Below, one piece after another: positions 38,549 to 48,171 of a DNA stretch of 64,000 nt (its first letter is position 1; every line of letters begins with the position of its first letter). Position numbers and translations under genes: made by a program. The notes beneath the pieces were generated by a model. The model worked only from the letters and a program-made list of their open reading frames with translations, was not told the origin of the DNA and searched no databases. The stretch spans positions 2,009,224 through 2,073,223 of the forward strand of contig NC_022084.1 in NCBI RefSeq assembly GCF_000246985.2, given 5' to 3'. This DNA is from Thermococcus litoralis DSM 5473. GTDB lineage: Archaea > Methanobacteriota_B > Thermococci > Thermococcales > Thermococcaceae.

Positions 38549-41209
38549 ATGCTCCCGAAGACCTACGATCCAAATGAGATAGAGCCAAAGTGGCAGAAGT
38601 TCTGGCTTGAGGAGAAAATCTACAAATACGAGCTCGATGAAAAGAGGCCGGCTTATTCCATAGATACCCCGCCGCCCTTCACGAGCGGTACTCTGCACTT
38701 GGGCCACGTGCTGAGCCATACTTGGATTGACATCGTGGCAAGGTATAAGAGAATGGGAGGCTACAACGTCCTCTTCCCGCAGGGCTTTGATAACCATGGC
38801 CTTCCAACGGAGCTTAAAGTGGAGAAGGAGTTTGGAATAAGTAAAGATCAGCCAGAGGAGTTTCTCAAGAAGTGTATAGAGTGGACATGGCAGGCAATTG
38901 AGGCAATGAGAAATCAGTTTATTCGCATAGGCTACTCTGCAGATTGGGATTTGGAGTATCACACGATGGACGATGACTACAAAGCCTTAGTGCAAAAATC
39001 CCTCCTCGAGTTTTACAAGAAGGGTCTTCTTTACCAAGACAAGCACCCTGTTTACTGGTGCCCAAGGTGTAGAACCAGCTTGGCAAAGGCAGAGGTAGGC
39101 TACGTGGAGGAGGATGGTTACCTCTACTACATCAAGCTTCCTATAGCTGGAGAGAACGACTACATACCAATAGCCACCACAAGACCAGAACTCATGCCCG
39201 CTTGTGTAGCCGTATTCGTGCATCCTGAGGATGAGCGCTATAAAGATAAGGTTGGCAAGAAGGTAAAGCTCCCGATATTCGAGAGGGAAGTGCCCATATT
39301 AGCGGATGAGGATGTAGATCCAAACTTTGGTACAGGGGCTGTCTACAACTGTACTTACGGTGATGAGCAGGATGTAGTGTGGCAGAAGCGCTACAACTTG
39401 CCCGTGATTATAGCGATTGATGAAAACGGTAGAATGAACGAAAACGCTGGCAAATACAAGGGATTAACGGCTGAAGAAGCTAGGGAGGCAATAGCAAAAG
39501 ACCTTGAAGAAATGGGTCTTCTCTACAAGAAAGAAAAAGTACATCACCGTGTATTGAGGCACACGGAAAGAAGCTCATGTATGGCACCAATTGAGCTGTT
39601 ACCAAAGAAGCAGTGGTTCATCAAGGTGAAGGACTTCACGGATGAAATAGTTAAAGTGGCAGAGCAGATTAAGTGGTATCCGGAGGACATGTTCCTAAGG
39701 CTCAAGGACTGGGCAGAGAGCATGGATTGGGATTGGGTAATAAGCAGGCAGAGAGTTTTTGGAACCCCAATCCCCTTCTGGGTCTGTAAGGACTGTGGCG
39801 AGATAATTCCCGCAAGAGAGGAAGACCTCCCAGTAGATCCGAGATTTAACAAGCCCCCTGTAGAAAAGTGTCCAAAGTGTGGAAGCACAAACCTGGAGGG
39901 CGTAAAAGACGTTCTCGACTGCTGGGTAGATTCGAGCATAACCCCCTTGGTCATAAGCAAGTGGCAAAGGGATGAAAAGTGGTTCAAGCACAACTTCCCG
40001 ACTTCACTAAGACCACAGGGAACAGATATCATAAGAACCTGGGCGTTCTACACCATCTTCAGAACTTATATGCTCACCGGGCAGAAACCTTGGCACGACA
40101 TCCTTATCAACGGTATGGTAGCTGGGCCGGATGGAAGAAAGATGAGCAAGAGCTATGGTAACGTTGTCTCACCAGAGGAAGTGATTCCAAAGTACGGAGC
40201 AGATGCCCTAAGGTTATGGACAGCTTTGGCACCTCCGGGAGAGGACCACCCCTTCAAGTGGGAGATCGTCGACTACAACTACCGCTTCCTCCAGAAGCTG
40301 TGGAACATCTTCCGCTTTGCCGAAAGACACATCAAGGGCTTTGACTATGAGAAATACAAGGACTTAGAGCTCGAACCTCTCGACAGGTGGATACTCTCAA
40401 GACTGCACAGACTGATAAAGTTTGCGACAGAAGAGCTTGAAAAGTACCGCTTCAACCTTCTCACAAGAGAGCTTATGACTTTCGTATGGCACGAGGTTGC
40501 GGATGATTATATCGAGATGATAAAGCACTGCCTCTACGGGGAGGACGAGGAAAGCAAGCTAAAGGCTAAAGCTGCTTTATATGAGCTCCTATACAACATA
40601 ACACTCTTACTTGCGCCTTTCGCTCCGCACATAACGGAGGAGCTTTACCAGGAGATGTTTAGGGATAAAGTTGGAGCTAAAAGTGTGCACCTCCTCAGCT
40701 GGCCCGCTTATAGGGAGGACAGAATAGACGAAGAAGCAGAAAAGCTTGGGAAGTTTGCCAGCGAAATAATTGGAGCAATGAGGAGATACAAGAACTCCCA
40801 CGGCTTAGCTTTGAACGCCAAGCTTAAACACGTGGCTATCTATGCAACTGACAGCTACAAGATGCTGAAAGCCCTTGAAAAGGACATCTCCGGAACGATG
40901 AACATTGAAAAGCTCGAAATAATCAAGGGTGAGCCGGAGCTTGAGGAGAGAATTATAGAGATCAAGCCGAACTTCAAGACCGTTGGGCCAAAGTATGGAA
41001 AGCTCGTGCCAAAGATAACCGCTTACCTCAAAGAAAATGCAGAAGAAGTCTCAAGGGCACTTAAGGAACAAGGAAAGATCGAGTTCGAAGTGGACGGGCA
41101 AAAGGTTGAGCTTAACAAGGAGGACATCGTTATCAGAAAGGCAGTGTTCAGCGAAGGTGAAGAGGTAGAGACGGCAGTAGTTGGGGATGCTGTTATCCTC
41201 TTCTTCTGA
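38549..41209 (+). CDS. valS: Valyl-tRNA synthetase
   Basis: An 886-residue class I synthetase of archaeal ValRS size. It starts MLPKTYDPNEIEPKWQKFW, with the HIGH-type motif as TLHLGHVLSH near residue 48, the editing domain around TRPELMPACVAVFVHPED, a zinc pair (WVCKDCGE and CPKCGS) and the signature KMSKSYGNV. It attaches valine to tRNA-Val. ATG 38549 follows GAGGTGATAGAA; the in-frame 38540 start is less good. A TATA-like CTTTTTAAGG lies upstream. Confidence 0.93.
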   Translation: MLPKTYDPNEIEPKWQKFWLEEKIYKYELDEKRPAYSIDTPPPFTSGTLHLGHVLSHTWIDIVARYKRMGGYNVLFPQGFDNHGLPTELKVEKEFGISKDQPEEFLKKCIEWTWQAIEAMRNQFIRIGYSADWDLEYHTMDDDYKALVQKSLLEFYKKGLLYQDKHPVYWCPRCRTSLAKAEVGYVEEDGYLYYIKLPIAGENDYIPIATTRPELMPACVAVFVHPEDERYKDKVGKKVKLPIFEREVPILADEDVDPNFGTGAVYNCTYGDEQDVVWQKRYNLPVIIAIDENGRMNENAGKYKGLTAEEAREAIAKDLEEMGLLYKKEKVHHRVLRHTERSSCMAPIELLPKKQWFIKVKDFTDEIVKVAEQIKWYPEDMFLRLKDWAESMDWDWVISRQRVFGTPIPFWVCKDCGEIIPAREEDLPVDPRFNKPPVEKCPKCGSTNLEGVKDVLDCWVDSSITPLVISKWQRDEKWFKHNFPTSLRPQGTDIIRTWAFYTIFRTYMLTGQKPWHDILINGMVAGPDGRKMSKSYGNVVSPEEVIPKYGADALRLWTALAPPGEDHPFKWEIVDYNYRFLQKLWNIFRFAERHIKGFDYEKYKDLELEPLDRWILSRLHRLIKFATEELEKYRFNLLTRELMTFVWHEVADDYIEMIKHCLYGEDEESKLKAKAALYELLYNITLLLAPFAPHITEELYQEMFRDKVGAKSVHLLSWPAYREDRIDEEAEKLGKFASEIIGAMRRYKNSHGLALNAKLKHVAIYATDSYKMLKALEKDISGTMNIEKLEIIKGEPELEERIIEIKPNFKTVGPKYGKLVPKITAYLKENAEEVSRALKEQGKIEFEVDGQKVELNKEDIVIRKAVFSEGEEVETAVVGDAVILFF

Positions 41210-41248
41210 CACTTTTTACTTTTTAAGGTGCTTTTTGAAATTGTGGTA

Positions 41249-41282
41249 CCGTAAGTTACTTACGGGGGCGTAAGTTATACGG
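41249..41282 (+). repeat. Nested palindromes between convergent valS and trm10
   Basis: CCGTAAG-TTA-CTTACGG (41249-41265) is a perfect 7-bp inverted repeat, followed at 41269-41282 by CGTAAGTTATACGG, which repeats half of it. The stretch lies between the 3' ends of two convergent genes and could fold as hairpins in either transcript. Its AAGTTA core recalls the other AT-rich motif but the sequence is different. Function unknown. Confidence 0.5.
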
Positions 41283-41308
41283 TTTTCGGAAATAAAAACA
41301 AAAACATC

Positions 41309-42445
41309 TCAGCAGTTATAGCACAACATCATGGCCTTTTTCAGCAGAATAACCCGGTAGAGCTTGCCGTTGATTAGCCTGGGAGTTGAGATCTTATTAA
41401 GATGCTGGATTCTCTTCCTTTCAAGGGCTACAAAGCCGAGCTCCCTCAAGACCTGAACGAAGTCTTCCCACCTTATATTGAGCCACTTTGAGTACTCATC
41501 AAAGAGCTCTTTTTCAACAACCAGAAACTTCTTTCCGTCTATTAAGAACCTCTTCTTGTGCTTTGGAAGCTCCTTCCTCAGCCTCCACTTTGCGTGGAGA
41601 GGCGATTGAACCTCCAAAACAGCATCGTCCATAGGTTTGTCCTCCACAACCATTTTGAGCAGGATTTCAAGGATAAGGTTTATCCTGTCGGGAACACCAA
41701 TTATGTCCCCTTTTAGTGAGATTTTTCTCCTCAGGACTTTTATGCCCCTCTTTTCGAGCTCCTCCCCTATTTTTGGAGTGGTTTTCTTCTTCGTTCCGCC
41801 GGTATCGACGATTCCGCCGATTATAAAGGCACCTGCTGAGAAGTCCTCTTTGCTCAGGTCTTTCTCGGCCCACGGATCGAGAAGTACAACCTTTTCTATG
41901 CCTTTTTCGCGAAGGAACTCCCACGTCGGCCCCTCGTAGGCAGTTATCTTGTCTAACGGAAAGTTCGCCATTTCCTTGAACTCTTCGTTGACCCACGTAA
42001 GAGCCAAGCGTTCACCCCAAAGGTAGTCCCTAATAACCCCGTAGCTTTGAGACGCCTGAAGAGCAACCTTCTTCTTTTCTTTTTCCGTGTGCTTCTCCCA
42101 GTGCATGAGATCGATTATGAAATAAGGGTAGCTAAGCTGAGAAAGCTTTTCCTTGAGGTCTTTATCGGTAATTATGATTTCAAACTTTTCGAGATGAGAA
42201 GAGCTCAGAGGTATGTATGCAAAAAGCGCTCCTCTTGTGGGCTTCCCTTCCAAGTCCCATGCTATTGTCGTGGGCTCCCTTACTTTTACGATTACCCCTT
42301 TTTCTTCAAGAAGGGCTAGGGCAATTTCTTGGAGCGGTTTTTCTGAAGACCTTTTAGGGACTCTTCTAGAGAGGCTCCCGACTTTATCTATGTCCTTCTC
42401 CCTTAGAAGTTCCTTGAAAACGTCACTGAGCTTTTTCATGGTCAT
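41309..42445 (-). CDS. trm10: Archaeal Trm10: tRNA m1A9/m1G9 methyltransferase
   Basis: A 378-residue SPOUT-class methyltransferase of the Thermococcales Trm10 type. The SPOUT core includes AFIIGGIVDTGGTKKKTTPKI near residue 215, and the N-terminal region begins KKLSDVFKELLREKDIDKV. The Thermococcus kodakarensis homologue methylates N1 of A9 and G9 in tRNA. A TATA-like GTTTTTAAG at 42466-42474 is placed so that transcription would begin at the ATG at 42445, giving a leaderless message. Confidence 0.85.
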   Translation of the reverse strand: MTMKKLSDVFKELLREKDIDKVGSLSRRVPKRSSEKPLQEIALALLEEKGVIVKVREPTTIAWDLEGKPTRGALFAYIPLSSSHLEKFEIIITDKDLKEKLSQLSYPYFIIDLMHWEKHTEKEKKKVALQASQSYGVIRDYLWGERLALTWVNEEFKEMANFPLDKITAYEGPTWEFLREKGIEKVVLLDPWAEKDLSKEDFSAGAFIIGGIVDTGGTKKKTTPKIGEELEKRGIKVLRRKISLKGDIIGVPDRINLILEILLKMVVEDKPMDDAVLEVQSPLHAKWRLRKELPKHKKRFLIDGKKFLVVEKELFDEYSKWLNIRWEDFVQVLRELGFVALERKRIQHLNKISTPRLINGKLYRVILLKKAMMLCYNC

Positions 42446-42494
42446 CGTTCTGAGCTGGGAAGAGAGTTTTTAAGGCTTTCTCTCGAAAAATTGG

Positions 42495-42721
42495 ATACTG
42501 TTAGGATAAGCTGTGGGGTGTCAGGTTTAAGTTACTGGCAATACCTCAGAAAAAGAAGGGGAACATGAGGACTGAAACCATTATTTACGTTTAAGGAAAG
42601 AACAAAGCGTTTTTGGAATAATTTCAGGGGTAAAGACTGGAAAGCTTATAGGTTTGGTAGGCCTCCGGGTGATGTTACTGAATGGCTTCAGGAGGTGATA
42701 CCACAGCTATCCTAACAGTAT
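42495..42721 (+). mobile_element. 227-bp MITE-like element with terminal inverted repeats
   Basis: Left end ATACTGTTAGGATA then AGCTGTGG; the right end (reverse complement) is ATACTGTTAGGATAGCTGTGG apart from one missing base. The 21/22-bp repeats bracket 184 bp. Inside, ATG 42565 opens MRTETIIYV and stops; another frame encodes FKERTKRFWNNFRGKDW and on, and ends with a TAA at 42713 inside the right repeat. This is the pattern of an insertion sequence whose transposase lost its middle. No target duplication was recognised. The parent family is unknown to me. It lies 71 bp before the Cys-rich secreted gene. Confidence 0.75.
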
Positions 42722-42792
42722 TACTCTTTAAAGGGAAAATCTTAAATATACGAAGTGCAATTTATATAAATGATATATGGGGGGTGTACATT

Positions 42793-43587
42793 ATGCAAGA
42801 AGTATGGAAAAAAATATTTAGCATGATGTTGGTTGTATTTTTAGTAAGTACCTTTGCTACGGCAACTCCTAACCCCCCTCAATTAACAGTTCAAGTCCAT
42901 GAACAATCAAAAACATGTGGACAAATTCCCACGGGAAAAGCTGTAATTGTAGACGACTTAGTTGGAGTTGCAAAGGAAGTTGCTTTAAGGGATATTTTAA
43001 GAACAGCTGAGAAAAATTCAATATTAAAAGAAAAACTCAAAAATACTGATTTTTCAAAAGCACGTGTTAAAGCTTCTCTATTATATACTAATGATGGGCT
43101 AGTACAAAGAACAGCTATCCTAATACCCTTAGAAGACAACAAATTTATGATTTATGTAAAAGACATCAAGACTGTGGGAGCAAGAATTCAATTCGAGAGA
43201 ACAACGTATCAAGGAGTATTCATACTGGCTACCACATTAAAGAAAAGCAAGGATGGGAATGTAGAACCAATGGATGGTTGGTCTCCGGTATGTACTGATA
43301 TATCGTGTCACACTGACAGTGATTGTCCTGACTTGTCTTCCCAAGGGCTTTATTTTGGACAGTGTAGCTGTCGGCATTGTACGGATTATAACTGGGTATG
43401 CGTTGCTGCAATAGCTACAGGAGCAACAGGTTGTTCAATAGACTGTGCTGCATGTATAATTGATCCAACTAAGGTAACATGTGCAGGATGTGTTCTTTGT
43501 TTAATTTCTATTGGCCTAGGGTCTGCGGTAACATCTTGTTGTGAATCTGTAACATATACCTGTGAATACTACGAATGGTGGGACTAA
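42793..43587 (+). CDS. Secreted Cys-rich protein, halocin-C8-like archaeocin precursor (candidate)
   Basis: A 264-residue protein: signal peptide (VWKKIFSMMLVVFLVSTFAT), a domain of about 140 residues rich in beta strands (KASLLYTNDGLVQRTAILIP), then a C-terminal 98 residues holding 16 cysteines. The last ~62 residues carry ten cysteines between glycine- and alanine-rich hydrophobic stretches (GATGCSIDCAACII, CAGCVLCLISIGLGSA, TSCCESVTYTC). Halocin C8 is also a C-terminal ten-Cys hydrophobic peptide cut from a secreted precursor whose N-terminal part gives immunity. A TATA-like TTTATATAAATG lies upstream and GGGGTG before the ATG. Base composition is AT-rich. Activity is inferred. Confidence 0.6.
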   Translation: MQEVWKKIFSMMLVVFLVSTFATATPNPPQLTVQVHEQSKTCGQIPTGKAVIVDDLVGVAKEVALRDILRTAEKNSILKEKLKNTDFSKARVKASLLYTNDGLVQRTAILIPLEDNKFMIYVKDIKTVGARIQFERTTYQGVFILATTLKKSKDGNVEPMDGWSPVCTDISCHTDSDCPDLSSQGLYFGQCSCRHCTDYNWVCVAAIATGATGCSIDCAACIIDPTKVTCAGCVLCLISIGLGSAVTSCCESVTYTCEYYEWWD

Positions 43588-43589
43588 AA

Positions 43590-43907
43590 ATGAACAGAAA
43601 AATCCTCACTCTCCTCTATATTTTTACTGGAACAGCAGGGATAATGGTAACTCTACTTCATTCCGGATTTTATCCACCAAACCCGATTAATCCAATCTTC
43701 TTTTCAGTGTTTCTCGTCTTTGGTCTGCATCTTTACGGTGTTAAGAAGGTAGTAATTTATGGAATATTTTTGCTGTTGCTTTTACTGTCTCTCGGAATTG
43801 AATTTTACTACCTCTTGAATTCCCAGCTTAAAAATGCCGCTCTTTTTCTAATAACGCCCCTATTTGTGGGTGTTAAGTTTGCCATGGTGTATCCTCAAAA
43901 TTCGTGA
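43590..43907 (+). CDS. Small membrane protein, candidate immunity or export partner
   Basis: A 105-residue protein with about four hydrophobic helices (LTLLYIFTGTAGIMVTLL, PIFFSVFLVFGLHLYG, VVIYGIFLLLLLLSLGI, ALFLITPLFVGVKFAMVY). It begins two bases after the stop of the Cys-rich gene, so it is in the same transcript. Small membrane proteins next to bacteriocin genes commonly give self-protection. No family recognised; the role is inferred from position. Confidence 0.6.
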   Translation: MNRKILTLLYIFTGTAGIMVTLLHSGFYPPNPINPIFFSVFLVFGLHLYGVKKVVIYGIFLLLLLLSLGIEFYYLLNSQLKNAALFLITPLFVGVKFAMVYPQNS

Positions 43908-44041
43908 CTTCAAGAGCTCAAACTTATTTTTCTTCCTTCCAAAGTGTCATTGTTTCGAGAGATTAATATTGAGAGACAAAAGTTAAGCTTTGATTCAACT
44001 CTTATAGCTTATTATCTTAACAGTATCGAGAAATTGAATAG

Positions 44042-45049
44042 CTATTCACTCCTTAGCACTACTGCCTGAACATACTCCCCAAAATCTTCTTTCACCTTTT
44101 GCAGAGTTTCTTCACTAAAGTCTGGAACGTAAACAAATATCAGCCGCTCTTTTTCATCCCAGGAATACCCTTTTCCTTCTGCAATTGCTAGTACTTCCTG
44201 ATTAAGCCTCGTCTGGTTGTATCCATACCTTCTAAAAAGTTCCCAAGGATAAAGCTGGATGTAAGGACTGCCAATGCCTTCAAGTGCTTCTCTTGATGGA
44301 GGAGCAAAAAGAACTCTAATCCACCCGTCTCTATAGATATACATCTCCTCTCTTTTCTTGGAGTCTTCATAAAGAACCCAAAGAGGCTTGTGAGAAAGGT
44401 CAAACGTATAAACGCCGGTTCTTTTTCCCTCTCCACTATCTGCCAGAACGATTACCTGAACTCTTTGATAGTCTTTCAAAAACTTGATTTCAAACGATGG
44501 AAACGTGAGGTCTAAAGTGCACACAACGGATGCAGGATTGCACTTCCACAGCTTGAAGGTGAGCTTTAACTTGTTTCCCTCCTCTTCACATGAAAGCAGT
44601 TTGAGATAGTACATTCCGCTTGTTCCAAAGCTTGTGTATATTCTCACGTCCCCTTCAACGTCCTCCGCTCGGTTGTGGGTATAGTTTACGGGACAGGGAG
44701 GTTCGGGTTTTGTGAAATCCTCGTCGTATTCTCCCCGGACTTCTATTTTAACGGCCTCAAGAGGGATGCCTTCCTTTTCAATAGCCTTCATAAGGGCTTC
44801 TTTATCCCCATAGGGACTTATTGCAATGTGGATGTAGTTGTCCCTCGCAATGCTGTCCTTTCCAAGCCATACTACACCAATTCCATAGCTTGAATTTATG
44901 GCTAAGTGTTCAATTTTTGTCCTCCAGAGGTAGAGGTCGTTTTCGTCCCACGTTTGAGAGTTATCCCTAGAATCATTCTTAAGTGTGCTGGTGTAATATG
45001 CCGAGAAAAGCAACACTACCACAAGAGCCGGTAGCGCCCATCGTTTCAT
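44042..45049 (-). CDS. Anchored extracellular protein, unknown
   Basis: A 335-residue protein with a single N-terminal helix (WALPALVVVLLFSAYY) that would anchor a large outside domain. The first part contains a repeated beta/alpha unit (IHIAISPYGDKEALMKAIEKEG, and again near the C-terminus as FVYVPDFSEETLQKVKEDFG), with sequons NYT, NSS and NQT and four cysteines. No family recognised. The start is ATG 45049 by a TATA-like TTTTTAAAG about 25-30 bp upstream; 45058 is also possible. Confidence 0.6.
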   Translation of the reverse strand: MKRWALPALVVVLLFSAYYTSTLKNDSRDNSQTWDENDLYLWRTKIEHLAINSSYGIGVVWLGKDSIARDNYIHIAISPYGDKEALMKAIEKEGIPLEAVKIEVRGEYDEDFTKPEPPCPVNYTHNRAEDVEGDVRIYTSFGTSGMYYLKLLSCEEEGNKLKLTFKLWKCNPASVVCTLDLTFPSFEIKFLKDYQRVQVIVLADSGEGKRTGVYTFDLSHKPLWVLYEDSKKREEMYIYRDGWIRVLFAPPSREALEGIGSPYIQLYPWELFRRYGYNQTRLNQEVLAIAEGKGYSWDEKERLIFVYVPDFSEETLQKVKEDFGEYVQAVVLRSE

Positions 45050-45123
45050 GTTGATCATCAACAAAATTTACACTTTAAAAACATAAATCAATTTCGATGA
45101 CTTCAAAGAAAATGGAAATAAAA

Positions 45124-46002
45124 TCAAAAGGCAATTCCCATCTCTTCCGCAATCTTCCTGAGCCTTTCGATTCTCTTCTGAGTTGGCGGGTGTGTTGAGA
45201 ACAGCTCTGCAAAGCTAACTCCTCTGAATGGATTTACTATGAACATGTGTGCCGTTGCTGGGTTTCCGTCTTTGAGGGGTCTCATTGAAACTGCGTATTC
45301 AATCTTCTCCAGTGCCCTTGCCAATGCCCACGGCTTTCCGCTTATCTTGGCTCCGGTTTCGTCTGCCAAGTACTCCCTTGCCCTGCTTATTGCCATTTGA
45401 ATAAGCATTGCAGCTATTGGGGCTAAAACTATTAGCAGTATTGCTCCCAAGGCACTCCCTGCATCTCTATCCCTATCTCTCCCTCCAAATCCTCCGAGCC
45501 AGAGCATCCATCCGGCCCATCTCGCCACCATAATTATTGCTCCAGCCAATACTGCCGCTAGAGTTTGGATGAGTATGTCTCTATTCTTTATGTGGCTTAT
45601 CTCGTGGGCTATTACTCCTTCAAGTTCATCCCTATTTAGGAGTCTCAACAGCCCCTGAGTGACTGCCACCACAGCATGCTTTGGATTCCTGCCGGTTGCA
45701 AAGGCGTTTGGTGTTTCAGTTGGCACTATTGCCACTTTTGGCGTGGGAATTCCTGCTTCTTGGCCAAGACCTTTCACTATCTCATAGAGCTCTGGGGCTT
45801 CGTCCTCTTCCAGGATTCTTGCCCTATACCATGTGAGAACGATTTTATCACTGTACCAGTAGCTGAAGAAGTTCATAACTAAAGCGAAGATAAAAGCAAA
45901 GAGCATTCCGGTTTCGTTGCCTAGAACATAGCCTATAGCCATTAGTAGGCCGGTAAGGAATGCCATTAAAATTCCCGTTCTAATCCACAGCCCTACACCC
46001 AT
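45124..46002 (-). CDS. htpX: HtpX membrane zinc protease
   Basis: A 292-residue M48 protease with four hydrophobic segments. The zinc motif [10 protein letters not shown] is near residue 136 and the third ligand is in [13 protein letters not shown]. HtpX degrades misfolded membrane proteins. Other family features are [18 protein letters not shown] and [15 protein letters not shown]. It overlaps the fap7 gene by 10 bp upstream on the same strand. Confidence 0.93.
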   Translation of the reverse strand: MGVGLWIRTGILMAFLTGLLMAIGYVLGNETGMLFAFIFALVMNFFSYWYSDKIVLTWYRARILEEDEAPELYEIVKGLGQEAGIPTPKVAIVPTETPNAFATGRNPKHAVVAVTQGLLRLLNRDELEGVIAHEISHIKNRDILIQTLAAVLAGAIIMVARWAGWMLWLGGFGGRDRDRDAGSALGAILLIVLAPIAAMLIQMAISRAREYLADETGAKISGKPWALARALEKIEYAVSMRPLKDGNPATAHMFIVNPFRGVSFAELFSTHPPTQKRIERLRKIAEEMGIAF

Positions 46003-46547
46003 ACGTCATCACCTCCGAGTTTTAGGTAGGGAATTATTTCGTCATAGACTTTAGTCCAGTCAACGATACCGATTCTTCTTTTTATTCCCCTATTGAGAAG
46101 GTCTAAGATTTCCTCCACTATTTCCGCCGGGGATTTGTCTGTGGTGTCGACCTCTATAATGTTCTCGTTCTCCTCTATAGCCTCTAAAAGACACACATCT
46201 ACGAGCTCTGCCTCAACATTCTCGGCTATTTTCCCCTTGCTGTATCCCCTCTCCTTTAAACGTTCGCCTATTAGTTTCGGATGGGCACGGAGGATTATAA
46301 CCTGGTCAACTGGCATTAGGTGGCTTAGGTGTCCATCGAGTACTACATCTCTGCCTTTGAGCTCTCTCTCGACATAATACGCAAGTTCATCAATGCTGAC
46401 CTCAAGTTCTTCCCCTCTCATCTCGCCCACACCATGTTTTAAGGCAAACTCTCTGAGATCTACGTAATCATAACCTAATCTCTCAGCCAGAAGTTTTGCC
46501 ACAGTTGTTTTTCCAACTCCGGGTGTCCCGCTCACGGCAATTATCAT
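45993..46547 (-). CDS. Fap7/hCINAP-type adenylate kinase
   Basis: A 184-residue P-loop kinase, [20 protein letters not shown], with [20 protein letters not shown]. This matches the archaeal homologues of Fap7/AK6, which act in small ribosomal subunit assembly and have adenylate kinase activity. It overlaps htpX by 10 bp, so the two share a transcript. Confidence 0.88.
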   Translation of the reverse strand: MIIAVSGTPGVGKTTVAKLLAERLGYDYVDLREFALKHGVGEMRGEELEVSIDELAYYVERELKGRDVVLDGHLSHLMPVDQVIILRAHPKLIGERLKERGYSKGKIAENVEAELVDVCLLEAIEENENIIEVDTTDKSPAEIVEEILDLLNRGIKRRIGIVDWTKVYDEIIPYLKLGGDDVWV

Positions 46548-46683
46548 TCTCTCTCACCTCTATCTAATTTATTAACCCAAGGTTTTTAAAGATATGGTTT
46601 TTTACGTCTTTTGTCGATGTAAACTTAGGCATTAAGCGGAAGGTTTTTAAGGAAGGAAGACGTATACATTCTGGTGATTTCCT

Positions 46684-46812
46684 ATGAGGGATGATAGGCT
46701 TTTGCAAAAGAAGCTTGAAATCATAAAGAAGCAAAAGGAAAAGCTATTGCTTGAAGAGGCTAGAATCTTGAGAATTCTTATGCAAGAAAAGATGAAAAAG
46801 AGCACTAGTTAA
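46684..46812 (+). CDS. 42-residue coiled-coil protein
   Basis: A short ORF: MRDDRLLQKKLEIIKKQKEK followed by LLLEEARILRILMQEKMKKSTS. It is basic, amphipathic and probably one long helix. The ATG has GGTGATTTCCT in front and a TATA-like GTTTTTAAGG about 40 bp upstream, all in the right order. It is convergent with the AdoMet synthetase gene (two bases apart), so the space is otherwise occupied by nothing else. No function known. Confidence 0.6.
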   Translation: MRDDRLLQKKLEIIKKQKEKLLLEEARILRILMQEKMKKSTS

Positions 46813-46813
46813 A

Positions 46814-48031
46814 TCAGAAGACGTTAATTTTGTCTTCCAATATCATTTTTTGGATTTTTGTTATGTTTGCAAGCCACTCATCCGCTATTTCATAGGCTTG
46901 TCTTTCGAACTGCTCCACTTTGTAGCCTGGCTTCGGAATTGCTTGGATGCTTGCCACGAGGGGTTCATCAATTGGCTTTCCTATCTGACTTAGAATTCTC
47001 ACGTAGACCTCTTGTACACCTTCTATTTGCTCGGCAATGTCATTGGCTATTAAATTGGCAAGAATGTTGTAAATCTTACCTACATGGCTGACCGGATTCT
47101 TACCGGCTGCTGCCTCCATACTCATGTGCCTGTTTGGAGTAATTAAACCGTTTACTCTGTTTCCTCTGCCAACGCTACCGTCATCTCCAGCCTCTGCTGA
47201 AGTTCCCGTAACGGTTATGTAGTAAATGTCTTTCTCCGGATCATCGGCGGTGTTAACGTAAATGTTGACCTTTCTGTCTGTGTATTGAGAAACGAGCTCT
47301 TTAACAGCACTGTATATTCCCTCCTTAACTTCCATGTACTCTTGTGGATTTTGAACTTCGCTGTCAACTATGGCGGCGGCAATGGTTAGGTCGATTTCAT
47401 CGTCTTTCCTAAGCCCCATTACCTTAATGTCTTCTCCAACAGCAGGCCATTCTTTTTTGAACTTTTCGCTGTTGAGTAACCTCTCAGTTTCAAGGACTAT
47501 CTTCTCAGTCTCACTTAATGGTGCATACCCTACACCGAAGGAGGTGTCGTTTGCAAGGGGGATTGGGTTCTCCTTAACTTTGTTGAAAACACCAACCAGA
47601 TCAACGCTTCCCTGCCCTATCCTCGAGTCAATAACTACGTGCTCTTCTACATCTAGGTGTCTAACTGCTTTCCTCAAGTACTCCTTGGCTGCTTTGATAG
47701 CAACTTCATGAACTGGAAACATCTCCTTATCAACAAACTCAACGGCTCTACCAGAAAGGAGGATATATATTGGCTTTATCACCTCTCCGCCACCGAACCT
47801 TGGATAAGCCCTTCCACCTACAACCTCAACCTGGTCTGTGTTGTGGTGAAGTATTATTCCATATCTCTTTATGTACTCCCTTGAGAGCGCCCTGCTGATG
47901 GCTTCTGCTATTCCATCGGCTATGCTGTCTGGGTGCCCTATTCCCTTCCTCTCTACAAGCTCTACCTTCTGCATCTCAACGGGAGTCCTTACGAGCTCTT
48001 CAACAATGATGTTCCTCCTCTTTTCAACCAT
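46814..48031 (-). CDS. mat: Archaeal S-adenosylmethionine synthetase
   Basis: A 405-residue archaeal-type methionine adenosyltransferase that makes AdoMet from methionine and ATP. Motifs: [41 protein letters not shown] and [20 protein letters not shown]. The start is ATG 48031 after GGGGTGATGATC; an in-frame GTG at 48040 is less likely. Confidence 0.94.
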   Translation of the reverse strand: MVEKRRNIIVEELVRTPVEMQKVELVERKGIGHPDSIADGIAEAISRALSREYIKRYGIILHHNTDQVEVVGGRAYPRFGGGEVIKPIYILLSGRAVEFVDKEMFPVHEVAIKAAKEYLRKAVRHLDVEEHVVIDSRIGQGSVDLVGVFNKVKENPIPLANDTSFGVGYAPLSETEKIVLETERLLNSEKFKKEWPAVGEDIKVMGLRKDDEIDLTIAAAIVDSEVQNPQEYMEVKEGIYSAVKELVSQYTDRKVNIYVNTADDPEKDIYYITVTGTSAEAGDDGSVGRGNRVNGLITPNRHMSMEAAAGKNPVSHVGKIYNILANLIANDIAEQIEGVQEVYVRILSQIGKPIDEPLVASIQAIPKPGYKVEQFERQAYEIADEWLANITKIQKMILEDKINVF

Positions 48032-48171
48032 GATCATCACCCCAAATGAATTCTTACGTGCATAGTCTGAAGGTGCCTTTATATATTTTTCGGCATGATA
48101 TTGGGGCCAATATATAACTGACAGTTATTAAGAAGAGAAAAGTTAAAATTTCACAGGTGGAATATTATAAC

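Noticed and set aside
38549-41209. Isoleucyl-tRNA synthetase as an alternative identity
   Set aside because: The length (886 residues) and the N-terminus MLPKTYDPNEIEPKW fit archaeal ValRS; IleRS is much longer.
41249-41282. Another copy of the AAGTTATAACTT motif
   Set aside because: It shares only AAGTTA; the rest is a different GC-richer palindrome.
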